Shown: one piece after another, positions 27,794 through 36,420 of the stretch
Numbering within the stretch: the first letter of the stretch is position 1
Layout: every line of letters begins with the position of its first letter
Source of the DNA: Candidatus Gastranaerophilales bacterium
Lineage (GTDB): Bacteria > Cyanobacteriota > Vampirovibrionia > Gastranaerophilales > Gastranaerophilaceae
Length of the DNA stretch: 64,000 bases
Reading direction: 5' to 3'
NCBI GenBank assembly: GCA_944324825.1
Contig: CALUXU010000003.1
Coordinates: 1 to 64,000, forward strand
The notes under the pieces: generated by a model
The model's input: only the letters and a program-made list of their open reading frames with translations
Told to the model about the DNA's origin: nothing
The model's database searches: none
Position numbers and translations under genes: made by a program

Positions 27794-28415
27794 AACTAAC
27801 GTCTACATATATAATAAGAAACCTAATCAAGTTTTTTTGCTATGTATATAAATCAAAATTTACAAATATTAACATACTTGTTTAACTTTGATAAAACACC
27901 TTTAAAATAACTCTAGCACAAAACTTGCACCCGTTCAATCAGGTGTAAATAAATATTAATTGAGGGCTTAAAGTGAGGAGTGAATAGAAGGTAGAATGTG
28001 GCTAAGTAGTCAAGTAGTTAGGCCGCTAAGCTGCTAAGTAAAACCGGTACTTTTTGTCAACATGAATTTATTTCAGGTTCTTATCAACGATGAAAGCTAA
28101 ATTTTGTCCTTAGTCATTTAATCACCTGTCTATTCACTAAACCTACACCTCACCCTGTCCTGTCTTGGATTTCTTCCACACTCACAGAATGTCACCTTCG
28201 TGGCTCTGCCACTGTCGGTTCCATCTGTTCGCTATCCGGAGGGGTAAATGAAAAGAAAAAATAAATATTCCCTATTTACCCCCGTACAGAAATCCGCTCT
28301 CCTCAAGGAGAGGGTAATGCCTAGCTTCTTGACTTCATAGCTACTTAGCGACTTTCTTCATGCTGGTCGGTTGGGCATACTTGCCCAACAAAAGAGAGGA
28401 GTGAATAGAACCCCG
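27794..28415. repeat. Repeat-rich intergenic region with a nested insertion
   Basis: After an AT-rich stretch likely to hold the GH13 operon promoter, the region contains 9-nt-period words (28003-28043), a TGAATTTATTTCAGG element (from 28056, again at 34538), a scaffold copy whose GGATTTCT...AGAAATCC block (28167-28295) is itself interrupted by a 42-base inverted repeat GGGGTAAAT...ATTTACCCC (28241-28282), and an exact 32-base word (28323-28354) found again at 35960 and 46078 in the other orientation. No gene seen. Confidence 0.85.
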
Positions 28416-29045
28416 TTACTTTTTATAGGCATAAAGAAAATCAAGAACAGCTTTTCTTTGTGCTTCCTCTTTCAACGTAATTAAGCTTTTTATATCCTTC
28501 ATTTCAACAAATCCGTTTTCAACCATAAGCTCCGCAAATTTTGTATGAGCGCCATGCTTCTTTTGTTCTTCCTGCTGTTTAAGAATAATTTCTGTCTGTT
28601 CTTCTGACAGCTTCCCGATTTTTTGGAAATATTCCCCTGTCATGCATTCTCCAGCAATAAACATTGCAATCGCAAGCACCTGTACCGGCACATCCTGTTT
28701 AATATATTGGTGGTTATAAGAAAACATAAAAAGCTTTGAAATATCTTCCATAGAATATTTATTTTCAATTGACATTTCAAGAATGGAAAGATTATTTGCG
28801 CAATCATAAAGAAACCCGTAAATATCATCAGAATATTCTTCATTCTTCTTGTCTAATTCTTCCATCCCTGCTTTAGAAATGGTCGGTCTATATATGTGGA
28901 AAATTTTGCCCTCATCCATTGTTATCAAATCGTCACTCAGGTATGATTCCAAATCCTTTCTCAGGTACACAAGAATAACCTGTTTTACCCATAGAGGCAA
29001 AGATGTCAGCTCTTGAATAAATAACAAAAATATATTTCTCTTCAT
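28416..29045 (-). CDS. Unknown 209-residue protein
   Basis: Not confidently recognised. The N-terminal half is mixed and acidic. The C-terminal 45 residues (KFAELMVENGFVEMKDI followed by a helix) weakly resemble the N-terminal domain of GspE/MshE-type ATPases, which binds c-di-GMP in some proteins; the key residues cannot be judged here. There is no signal peptide, although the first 25 residues are hydrophobic. AGGA precedes the ATG. Divergent from the flaG-like gene, 87 bases away, so the two may share a regulatory region. Confidence 0.65.
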   Translation of the reverse strand: MKRNIFLLFIQELTSLPLWVKQVILVYLRKDLESYLSDDLITMDEGKIFHIYRPTISKAGMEELDKKNEEYSDDIYGFLYDCANNLSILEMSIENKYSMEDISKLFMFSYNHQYIKQDVPVQVLAIAMFIAGECMTGEYFQKIGKLSEEQTEIILKQQEEQKKHGAHTKFAELMVENGFVEMKDIKSLITLKEEAQRKAVLDFLYAYKK

Positions 29046-29132
29046 TCTTTATAATCCTTTCTTTGTACGGTTTATTTTTTACAATTATAACATATAATAC
29101 TGTTAAGAATATTTCATGTGAGGTAAATAAAC

Positions 29133-29597
29133 ATGGGTATGGATGGTTTATCAATGGCGAATACGGGTATGCTTAGAGAAGCTACCTCCCGCGATTATGC
29201 AATGCAAACAGAAGAAGCTATTGCAAAAGATGACCAGAATAAACAGGTCGATAAACTCCAGACTCAGATGAGGGTTAAAGAAGACGGGCGAAATTCTGCC
29301 GGAGGAGGAAATGCCGAAGGCGAGGAGGAAGAAGAAAACCAAAATGATGATGAAGCCGGTGTTTATACCCCATCAGAAGAAACAGAACAACAAGAAGATG
29401 AAAATCGACTTGAAATTTCAAAAGAAGATTTAGACAATCATACTTTTTATGTTAAAATAACAAAAGATGGTGATGTCTTTGAGCTTTATGATAAAGAAAC
29501 AGACAGATTAGTTGAAAAAATAAGTGCTCAAGAGGTTAACCAGCTTTTATCAAAACTAAATATGGCATCAGGAATACTAGTTAACAGGTCAGTATAA
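29133..29597 (+). CDS. FlaG-like protein
   Basis: A 154-residue protein. The acidic, low-complexity middle (GGNAEGEEEEENQNDDE) is followed by a C-terminal domain resembling FlaG: FYVKITKDGDVFELYDKETD, then a KISAQEVNQLL helix and an ending GILVNRSV comparable to GLLVDxxA. In flagellate bacteria FlaG affects filament length and lies beside fliD and fliS. GAGGT at 29120-29124 supports the start. The stop overlaps fliS by 1 base. The N-terminal MGMDGLSMANTGM has the same MGM opening as the large MGMSSSQ proteins. Confidence 0.65.
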   Translation: MGMDGLSMANTGMLREATSRDYAMQTEEAIAKDDQNKQVDKLQTQMRVKEDGRNSAGGGNAEGEEEEENQNDDEAGVYTPSEETEQQEDENRLEISKEDLDNHTFYVKITKDGDVFELYDKETDRLVEKISAQEVNQLLSKLNMASGILVNRSV

Positions 29598-30022
29598 TGC
29601 TAAATCCATACGCTAAAAATTTAACACAATACAAAAATAACGAAGTTTTAACAGCTACGCCGGAAAAATTAATGATTATGCTGTACGATGCAGCTATTCA
29701 ATTTTTGTTCAAAGTCCGAAAAGCCATTGATGACAACTCTCCGGAAGAGATTTGCAACAATGTTATTGGGTGTCAAAAAATCCTTAGAGAATTTATGAAA
29801 ACAATCGACCTTGAACATGGAAATGATGTAGGAAAATATCTGTTTGTTTTCTACGATAAACTTGTCAAAAAGCTTTATAAAGTCAACAGAAACAGGGATA
29901 AAGAAATTCTTGAAAGTGTTATTGAGGATTTAAAAACGCTTAGAAGAGCATTTCTTGATGCAATTGATATTGCGGCAAAAGAAAAAGCAGGCACGCAAAC
30001 CCTTATTGACACGGAGGAATAA
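29597..30022 (+). CDS. fliS: Flagellar export chaperone FliS
   Basis: A 141-residue four-helix protein. YKNNEVLTATPEKLMIMLYD is the conserved N-terminal FliS signature (NxVxTAsPekLilMLYdgai), and IQFLFKVRKAI continues helix 1. FliS normally binds the C-terminal disordered tail of flagellin and holds it for export by the flagellar type III apparatus. No flagellin or FliD gene lies in this window, so its client may be elsewhere or may be one of the unusual large proteins here. Second of a three-gene cluster. Confidence 0.9.
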   Translation: MLNPYAKNLTQYKNNEVLTATPEKLMIMLYDAAIQFLFKVRKAIDDNSPEEICNNVIGCQKILREFMKTIDLEHGNDVGKYLFVFYDKLVKKLYKVNRNRDKEILESVIEDLKTLRRAFLDAIDIAAKEKAGTQTLIDTEE

Positions 30023-30037
30023 CAGGAGTTTTACTAA

Positions 30038-30427
30038 ATGTCACAGTTCACACAAATTATGTTATTTTATGACCAATTAAATAACATGGCCGACGAAATC
30101 CATGACCTGATTAATCGTGAAATGTTTGACGATATTCTAAGCAAGCTCACTTTACACGACAAAGTCGTTTTACAAATAAAACTTACAAAAAAATGCACCC
30201 AATTTACAGAAGAAGAGCAGCAGGAAATTGATAAAATAGAAGAACAATTAAGAGTAAAAGAAAAAGAAAATATTGAACTTCTTCAAGCTAATATGGCTGT
30301 TGTAAAAAAAGAATTAAACAGCCTGAAACTCAAATCAAAACTGCACAAAGCTTACGGACAAATCCCAGAGAACCAGCATCAGGGAAGTATAATTGATATT
30401 GACGATACATACCGCGGTAAGGGGTAA
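30038..30427 (+). CDS. FliT/FlgN-like small coiled-coil protein
   Basis: A 129-residue, almost entirely helical protein with heptad-like segments (EEQQEIDKIEEQLRVKEKEN; LQANMAVVKKELNSLKLK). Position directly after fliS and the size agree with FliT or FlgN export chaperones, and the C-terminal SLKLKSKLHKAYG followed by a short tail resembles such proteins. Sequence similarity alone is weak, so the assignment rests on context. GGAG lies before ATG 30038. Confidence 0.6.
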   Translation: MSQFTQIMLFYDQLNNMADEIHDLINREMFDDILSKLTLHDKVVLQIKLTKKCTQFTEEEQQEIDKIEEQLRVKEKENIELLQANMAVVKKELNSLKLKSKLHKAYGQIPENQHQGSIIDIDDTYRGKG

Positions 30428-30478
30428 GGGGTAAATAGTAAATAGTGAATAGTGAATAGTGGGTGGTAATGTTATACC

Positions 30479-30613
30479 GTCATTACGAGGAGGGGATTTT
30501 ATCCACGACGAAGTAATCTATTTTATTCAATAGATTAAGTGATTAATAATTTCTTGGAGTAGAAACCAAAAACTACATTCTTTTAGATTGCTTCGCTTAC
30601 GCTCGCAATGACA
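30479..30613. mobile_element. MITE-like element with GTCATTACGAG / CTCGCAATGAC ends
   Basis: The segment opens with GTCATTACGAG (30479-30489) and closes with CTCGCAATGAC (30602-30612), an 11-bp inverted repeat with one mismatch. AGATTGCTTCGCTTACG lies inside the right end. The same type of end is seen at 17231 and near 46040-46060. There is no coding capacity. Confidence 0.7.
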
Positions 30614-30680
30614 GTATAACATTTTACCCAATACATTACTAAATTTCAACCTGACGGCAGAGCTTCAACCCAATATATAT

Positions 30681-31253
30681 TTAACCCAGCCCAGTCATCA
30701 GAAACTCAAAAATCCCTTCGTTATACCTGTGTTCTACGGAACTAAACGGAAGCACAACCCCGCCAAATTCTTTTTTAATCTTTGAAATCACATTTAAAAC
30801 CTTATTTTTAGGGACATAGTCTATTTTTGTCGCAACAGTTATTATCGGAAGGTTATACGCATCAACCCACTCGCGCATCTGATAATCATTCTTCTGAATA
30901 TCATGTCTTGAATCGATAAGTTGTATAAGTGACTTTATCTGACCTCTGTTCAAAAGATATTCTTCCAAATTTTTCTGCCACTTAGCCTGTGCTTCGCGAG
31001 AAACTTTTGCATAACCGTAGCCCGGCAAATCCGCTATCATGAATTTATCGGAAAAATTGAAATAGTTTATTAGTCTTGTTTTACCCGGTGTATTAGAAGT
31101 CTTTGCCAGCTTTTTGTTGTTGGAAAGCGCATTGATAAACGAAGATTTTCCAACATTAGACCTGCCAAGAAGCGGATACTCATTTAATACCGAATCCGGA
31201 CACTGTGAAAGTTTTTCTGCACTTATAACAAATTGAGCTGTTAAGTATTTCAT
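30681..31253 (-). CDS. engB: Ribosome-biogenesis GTPase EngB/YsxC
   Basis: A 190-residue GTPase needed for large-subunit assembly and, in several bacteria, for division. GRSNVGKSSFINAL (G1), TPGKTR (G2), DLPGYGYAKVS (G3) and TKIDYVPK (G4) are in order. Length is normal. The ATG overlaps the stop of the 80-residue ORF upstream (4 bases), so it is the last gene of a leftward TPR-small ORF-engB operon. Confidence 0.95.
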   Translation of the reverse strand: MKYLTAQFVISAEKLSQCPDSVLNEYPLLGRSNVGKSSFINALSNNKKLAKTSNTPGKTRLINYFNFSDKFMIADLPGYGYAKVSREAQAKWQKNLEEYLLNRGQIKSLIQLIDSRHDIQKNDYQMREWVDAYNLPIITVATKIDYVPKNKVLNVISKIKKEFGGVVLPFSSVEHRYNEGIFEFLMTGLG

Positions 31254-31492
31254 CTTTCAACCAAAACTTTTTCACTCTTTTGCTTCGCACGGTGAGTCAC
31301 AAGCCTTAAGAGGTTATATACCTTTTCATTGTTAATAACAGTAATCTGTGCTTTGTTTTTCAACAAATCAACATTTATTGACGACTGTTTAGCAAAGATA
31401 TTATCCTGAATATTCACAAGTTGTATCAACCCCTGCCTGAAAAGACTCAGCGGCTCACGTAAAAACAATTCAAATGTTTTGAAAATATTCAT
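31250..31492 (-). CDS. Small unknown protein between TPR gene and engB
   Basis: An 80-residue protein, not recognised. It is mostly helical with a basic C-terminus (RLVTHRAKQKSEKVLVER). Its start lies 1 base from the TPR gene stop and its stop overlaps engB by 4 bases, which supports genuine translation. No membrane segment. Confidence 0.65.
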   Translation of the reverse strand: MNIFKTFELFLREPLSLFRQGLIQLVNIQDNIFAKQSSINVDLLKNKAQITVINNEKVYNLLRLVTHRAKQKSEKVLVER

Positions 31493-31493
31493 T

Positions 31494-33434
31494 CTATTGT
31501 TCTTCCTGAGGTTGTGCTTGTTGTTGTACTGCAGGAACTACCTCCGGCTGAACAGGCTCCTGAGGGTTAGAGTTGTTTATCGGTACTATATTCTTTTCAG
31601 GAGTTTTAGGTGCTTTTTTAGAGTTTTTGAGTTCTATTTTGGCAATCTTTTTGTCAAGTTTTCTTGACCAACGAGCAACTTTTTTAATTTGTTTTTCGTT
31701 ATCAGATGCGCCTAATACAACTTTATAGCACTTATTGGCACCGTAAAAATCTTTTTCTTTCTTTAAGAGTTTCGCAAGCATCAAGTTTGCATCTATATTG
31801 TTAGGGTCAAATTTGATTGCTTTATTCAAATACACTTTTTGGAAGAATTTGTCGCCTTCTTTTTTGAAATAAACCGCATTTTTATACTGTTTAGCCGCAT
31901 AATCAGTCATTTTGTTGATATAGGCAACATTATTTGCGGCATCTTCGTTTGCTGGTTCTTTTGTCAATACATTATTCAACGCCTCAAGAGCAGGTCTGTA
32001 TTGCTTGTTATAAGTAAAGTATTCAGCGAGATACAAATCACTTTCAACAGGTTTATCAAGTTTTACAGCTTGTGTAAAGATATTTCTTGCATCTCTATAT
32101 TGCTGCAACTGAATATAAGCATCACCTTTAGTCAGCAAATCAGAAATATTTGCATTCGGTGCGGATACTATTTTTAAAAGTACTTCTTTTGATTCAACCT
32201 GATTGTTGATTAATCTGGTTAATTTAGACTTAGTCAAATACAATTCCAGATTATCAGGGTTTTCTTTAATCGCCTGATTTATGTAAGCCAGAGAATCTGC
32301 AAGACGTTTATTTGATTTGAACATTGATTTATTTGCAGATTCTGTTGCCAAAGAGAAGTATGCAGATGCAATACCTTCAACAGACTGTGTTTTGTATTTA
32401 TCAGAAAGTTTAGAATAGTATTTAACAGCATCCTCATACTGACCTGATGCAAGAATTAAATCTGCAAGCCCGAGTATTACTTCGTCATTATTCGGAGCAA
32501 TTGTGTTACAAGTCTTTAACTGTTCAATAGCAGCCGAAATATCGCCTCTTGCTTCATAAACACCTGCAAGGTTAATATAAGGATCAGTATTTTCAGGCAT
32601 TAAGAATATTGATTTTTGGAAAGCAGTGATAGCAGCCGCTTCGTTTCCTTGTTTTTTATAAACTTCACCGATTAAATTATAGGCGTAAGTTGAGTGATGG
32701 TTCAAAAGCAGGGATTTATTAGCGTAATACAACGCTTTTTGGATATCATCTCTCTTGAACGCAACTTGCGCCAAATGATAGTAAACAGTTGATGAATTAG
32801 GATTCAAAGACGCAGCTTTTTTGAAATTAGGTTCAGCCTTATCAAGTTCGTTTGTGATGTAATAAACAGAACCTAAGTTATCCCATGCCGTTGCGTACTT
32901 TTGGTTAACCTGAGTAGCCTTTTCAAAATTTACCTGCGCTTGATACAAATCACCGCGTTTCAATTCCGCAACACCGAGTGCGTTATACACTTTTGCATTT
33001 TTAGGATTTATTTTCAAGGCATAATTAAACTGGTTTATTGCAAGTTGGATTAATTCGTCATTTTTTTGTCTGAAACGCATGTCAGATGTATCAATTCTTT
33101 TAAGGTAAATAGCACCTTGAGCGTAGTAGTAATCAGAATATTTTAAAGAAGATTTTTTAATAGCATCCAAAATATCCTGAGCGGAATCAAGTTTTTCCTG
33201 CTGGGTCAGTGATATAGCGGATAAAATCTGGATTTGAACATCCCCCGGATAATCTTGCATCGACTTGCAGATTAAAGAGTCAGCGCCTCTGAAATCATTA
33301 TTTTCAATACAAAGATTTATTTCCAAAAGTTTTTTATCTAAAGGTACCGTATCATTTTTCGCAGGTTCCGCTGCGGAAATATTCGCTGCAACAGCCAGTG
33401 CTAAAACGGACATTGTAATCTTCTTTAACTTCAT
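31494..33434 (-). CDS. Exported TPR-repeat protein
   Basis: A 646-residue protein with an N-terminal signal peptide (MKLKKITMSVLALAVAANIS, cleavage likely at ISA-AEP) and many tetratricopeptide units, clearest from about residue 90 to 350 (AKVYNALGVAELKRGD, ATAWDNLGSVYYITNE, STVYYHLAQVAFKRD, STYAYNLIGEVYKKQG). The C-terminus is proline and glutamine-rich (VQPEVVPAVQQQAQPQEEQ), like a wall-spanning or disordered tail. It should act outside the inner membrane as a scaffold. Divergent from xerC. Confidence 0.88.
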   Translation of the reverse strand: MKLKKITMSVLALAVAANISAAEPAKNDTVPLDKKLLEINLCIENNDFRGADSLICKSMQDYPGDVQIQILSAISLTQQEKLDSAQDILDAIKKSSLKYSDYYYAQGAIYLKRIDTSDMRFRQKNDELIQLAINQFNYALKINPKNAKVYNALGVAELKRGDLYQAQVNFEKATQVNQKYATAWDNLGSVYYITNELDKAEPNFKKAASLNPNSSTVYYHLAQVAFKRDDIQKALYYANKSLLLNHHSTYAYNLIGEVYKKQGNEAAAITAFQKSIFLMPENTDPYINLAGVYEARGDISAAIEQLKTCNTIAPNNDEVILGLADLILASGQYEDAVKYYSKLSDKYKTQSVEGIASAYFSLATESANKSMFKSNKRLADSLAYINQAIKENPDNLELYLTKSKLTRLINNQVESKEVLLKIVSAPNANISDLLTKGDAYIQLQQYRDARNIFTQAVKLDKPVESDLYLAEYFTYNKQYRPALEALNNVLTKEPANEDAANNVAYINKMTDYAAKQYKNAVYFKKEGDKFFQKVYLNKAIKFDPNNIDANLMLAKLLKKEKDFYGANKCYKVVLGASDNEKQIKKVARWSRKLDKKIAKIELKNSKKAPKTPEKNIVPINNSNPQEPVQPEVVPAVQQQAQPQEEQ

Positions 33435-33548
33435 AATCCAACCTCAATCAACTATCAAACTAGGTAAGTATACATAACTATACTATATTATAAAAGTTAT
33501 TGTATAATATACTCAAATAAATTGCAATAAATTATACGCAGGAGATTT

Positions 33549-34448
33549 ATGCAGAAAGAGTATCTGGAAGATTATAAAACCTATCTTTCGTTTGAAAAAA
33601 ACTATTCGGAACATACTATTTCCGGCTATGCATCAGATATAACAAGTTTTCTGATATGGCTTGACTGTGATTGTCTTTCTGTCGATTTGAATAAATTGCG
33701 AGAGTATCTGCATTTTATCCAGAGGTTTAATTACAAAAAAACAACGATATTGAGAAAAATCGCATCGCTGCGAGGGTTTTATAAGTACCTGAACAGAGAA
33801 AGGCTTATTGATACAAATCCGGCTGATGCTTTGATAGCACCTAAACGAGGAAAATCGCTTCCAAAATTCCTGACAGATGATGAGATGGAAAAAATCCTCG
33901 ATAACGTTCCGATAACTACCCCTGCCGGATTCAGAAACAAAGCTATATTAGAACTCCTGTGGGCGACCGGCATGCGCGTGTCCGAATTAAGCGGATTAAA
34001 TTTTGGGGATTTGGAGCTTGATAACAACGAAATACGAGTATTCGGGAAAGGTGCAAAGGAAAGAATTGTTCTTGTATCAAATCGTGCAAAACGTTTTTTG
34101 ATACAGTATATTGAATCCGCAAGACCTTTGATTCCGGGGGTAAACGCAATCAAAATTGATACCTCGGATTCAAGCCCTGTTTTTATTAACAATACGGGAT
34201 TCCGCTTGCAGACACGAACTATACGCAACGTCATAAACGAAATTGTTGAGAGAATACAGCTTCCGAAGCATGTTACGCCGCACGTATTCAGACACAGTTT
34301 TGCAACACGCCTGATAGAAAACGGCGCAGATTTAAGGGTTGTGCAAGAGCTTCTCGGACACACAAGTATTTCTAATACACAGATATATACACACGTATCA
34401 ACACAGCATTTGAAGGATGTTTATAATACCGCGCATCCGCATGCATAG
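33549..34448 (+). CDS. xerC: Tyrosine recombinase XerC
   Basis: A 299-residue recombinase. Catalytic residues are R in ATGMRVSELSG, K in GKGAKER, HVFRHSFATRL, LLGHTSI and the nucleophile Y in IYTHVST. The C-terminal QHLKDVYNTAHPHA is typical of XerC. Together with the XerD-like protein at 7.8-8.7 kb it would form the dimer-resolution recombinase. GGAG precedes ATG 33549 and TATAAT (33503-33508) is 40 bases upstream. Confidence 0.92.
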   Translation: MQKEYLEDYKTYLSFEKNYSEHTISGYASDITSFLIWLDCDCLSVDLNKLREYLHFIQRFNYKKTTILRKIASLRGFYKYLNRERLIDTNPADALIAPKRGKSLPKFLTDDEMEKILDNVPITTPAGFRNKAILELLWATGMRVSELSGLNFGDLELDNNEIRVFGKGAKERIVLVSNRAKRFLIQYIESARPLIPGVNAIKIDTSDSSPVFINNTGFRLQTRTIRNVINEIVERIQLPKHVTPHVFRHSFATRLIENGADLRVVQELLGHTSISNTQIYTHVSTQHLKDVYNTAHPHA

Positions 34449-34801
34449 TTTTATTTATAAGTGATTAAGGGATTAAGAAATCCTGTGGCGTTTGACAATA
34501 CGATCCTTCGGGATAAACCCTCAGGACGATGAAAACGGTCAACCTGAATTTATTTCAGGTTCTTACCAATGATGAAAGCTAAATTTTGTCCTTAGTCATT
34601 TGCTAAAAACTAAACCTCACCCTTACTCCCTCTCCTATCAGGAGAGGGAAAAGTCACTTAATCCGCTGTCTTGGATTATTGGCGGTTCACAAGCTTTGTA
34701 TTCCGTTACGATTTTGCAAAACAGCAAAATCTGCACGTCATCAGCTTGTTCACAGGGACGTGACTAGGTTGCTTCGCAACCGTCGCACTTGCCAAAATCC
34801 G
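34449..34801. repeat. Repeat-rich intergenic region
   Basis: A second copy of the CCTGAATTTATTTCAGG palindrome element (from 34538, compare 28056) is followed by a scaffold copy with CTCCTATCAGGAGAGG (about 34612-34650) and a divergent block starting TGTCTTGGATTATTGGCGG (34668) and ending AAAATCCGC (34794-34802), unlike the other GGATTTCT blocks inside. No gene seen. Confidence 0.75.
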
Positions 34802-35788
34802 CTATGCAACGTACATAATATTGCTTGTTGAGAAGAATCCGTAATCTTGCGAGTAGCCGATAGTCAGGTTCAAATCCGGCATGGAATTAAAACCGCGCTG
34901 CGCAACCTGACGTAAAAGGTCTTTTGAATAATCATAAGCAACACGCTTAAAATCATTCGGGATAAGAGAATCTTTTTCGATACCGTCTTTAACCAGCCTC
35001 AAAATATTTGTTCCGGATTCAGTAAACAGATTCCCGTCTTTCAGTGTTAACTGAGATAAATCTTCACCTGTTAAGTCTTTGATATTTTGGTAAGCTTTAT
35101 ATTTTGTAATCGCATCCTGATTGACACTGCCGGAATTTTGGAGCGTATAATAGAACAATTCCTGACCGTTTTTCCCGCTGTTTAAAAGCTGCGAGATTTC
35201 TTCATTTTTAGAGCTGTCCCTTAAGCCCTGAACGCTAACTTCATAGCTATACGGGTTAAAGGAGATTAATAACGTTTCGTCAGATGCCAGTGAAATATCA
35301 TTTTTTGAAAGAATATTTGACATCTGGCTGCTGATAATTTTCTGGTTGGAAGCTTTGTCCTTCAATTCCTGAGTTTCCCAATCCTCCGGATTCCAGTTAA
35401 TTCTCGGGTCATTAGGATTGGAATTCTGGTAAGTTCCGTATAAAGTCGCATTCAACTCATTATCATACATGGCACGTGTTGCTTCATCAGCATTAAGCCT
35501 GTCCATATATGTGCTTGTTTCTTTGCCGAAATATTTTTGCCCTAACAATTGATAAACATCATGCACAGTTGCACACTTAGAGCGGTTATCCGCGGCGACA
35601 ACTGCGAGCTGTTCTTCAAACTCACGGACTGCAATATTTTTTTCGCTGTAAGGATCTTCATTTGTATGGTGTAAACTGTCGGAATTAGCATTATATTCGG
35701 CAACCATTTCCTTGTATCGGTCGTGCGGCTGCGAAACGGTAAGCCGTTGTTCGTTGTTATAATAGTTGTAATAGCCCATTTCGACCAT
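34802..35788 (-). CDS. Unknown 328-residue protein (possibly DUF4885-like)
   Basis: Not firmly recognised. It starts with a tyrosine/asparagine-rich segment (MGYYNYYNNEQRL) and has no signal peptide or membrane helix. The middle part (LLISFNPYSYEVSVQGL followed by ISQLLNSGKNGQELFYYTLQ) is reminiscent of DUF4885 proteins, from memory and with low confidence. AAGGTG lies 5 bases before the ATG. The upstream region carries TGTAACAATT (near 35913), a word also found before the second MGMSSSQ gene. Divergent from the giant gene; the two may be related in function. Confidence 0.6.
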   Translation of the reverse strand: MVEMGYYNYYNNEQRLTVSQPHDRYKEMVAEYNANSDSLHHTNEDPYSEKNIAVREFEEQLAVVAADNRSKCATVHDVYQLLGQKYFGKETSTYMDRLNADEATRAMYDNELNATLYGTYQNSNPNDPRINWNPEDWETQELKDKASNQKIISSQMSNILSKNDISLASDETLLISFNPYSYEVSVQGLRDSSKNEEISQLLNSGKNGQELFYYTLQNSGSVNQDAITKYKAYQNIKDLTGEDLSQLTLKDGNLFTESGTNILRLVKDGIEKDSLIPNDFKRVAYDYSKDLLRQVAQRGFNSMPDLNLTIGYSQDYGFFSTSNIMYVA

Positions 35789-36300
35789 AATTACACCTTT
35801 TATTTAATAAATTGAAGAATGAAGTTGAAAATCCCAGCGCTTAGTTGATACAAATTATATATACATGATACAACATTTTAGAGATTTTTCAACCCCAAAA
35901 CCGTATAATTGTTACAATTCAGAATGAATTATTTTGGTCATAACGAGAAGCAATGAAGAAAGTCGCTAAGTAGCTATGAAGTCAAGAAGCTAGGCAAAGC
36001 GCAAATTATCTTAGCTGCATAGCCGCATTTCACCTTCACTATTCACTTTCGTTTGGTCAAGTATGCCCAACCGACCAGCCCTACACCTCACCCTACCCTG
36101 TCTTGGATTTCTTCCACGCTCACAGAATGTCACCTTCGTGGCTCTGCCACTGTCGGTTCATCTGTTCGCTATCCGGACTTCGTCCGTACAGAAATCCGCT
36201 CTCCTCAAGGAGAGGGAAATGACACTGTTTACCTAGCTGCTTAACTGCCTAGCTGCATAGCCGCATTCTACCTTCTATCCGCTCCTCACCCCTTCTTAGT
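35789..36300. repeat. Repeat-rich intergenic region upstream of the giant gene
   Basis: Contains the exact 32-base word at 35960-35991 (also 46078-46109 and inverted 28323-28354), 9-nt-period words, TCAAGTATGCCCAACCGACC (about 36057-36076, inverted at 28360-28390), a scaffold with a GGATTTCT...AGAAATCC block (36105-36197), and more 9-nt-period words to 36270. The 63-codon frame here is an artefact. Confidence 0.85.
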
Positions 36301-36316
36301 CACTTATTAAAAAATT

Positions 36317-36375
36317 ATTAACTTATGTAAAGATTGTTCCGATATTTCTAAAGTTATAACAAAAATTGTCGTTAC
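36317..36375 (+). promoter_or_regulatory. ATTAACTTATGTAA motif and sigma-28-like promoter of the giant gene
   Basis: ATTAACTTATGTAA (36317-36330) is identical to the word upstream of the GLUG protein. TAAAGTTA (36349-36356), 11 bases, then GTCGTTAC (36368-36375) resembles TAAAGTTT-N11-GCCGATAA. The start codon is 46 bases beyond. Confidence 0.45.
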
Positions 36376-36420
36376 AGAAAAGTAATTAGGAATAAATGTA
36401 TATTTTCGTGAGGTGTAAGT

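Noticed and set aside
33779-34363. 194-codon minus-strand frame inside xerC
   Set aside because: It is antisense to a well-conserved recombinase and has no recognisable protein features.
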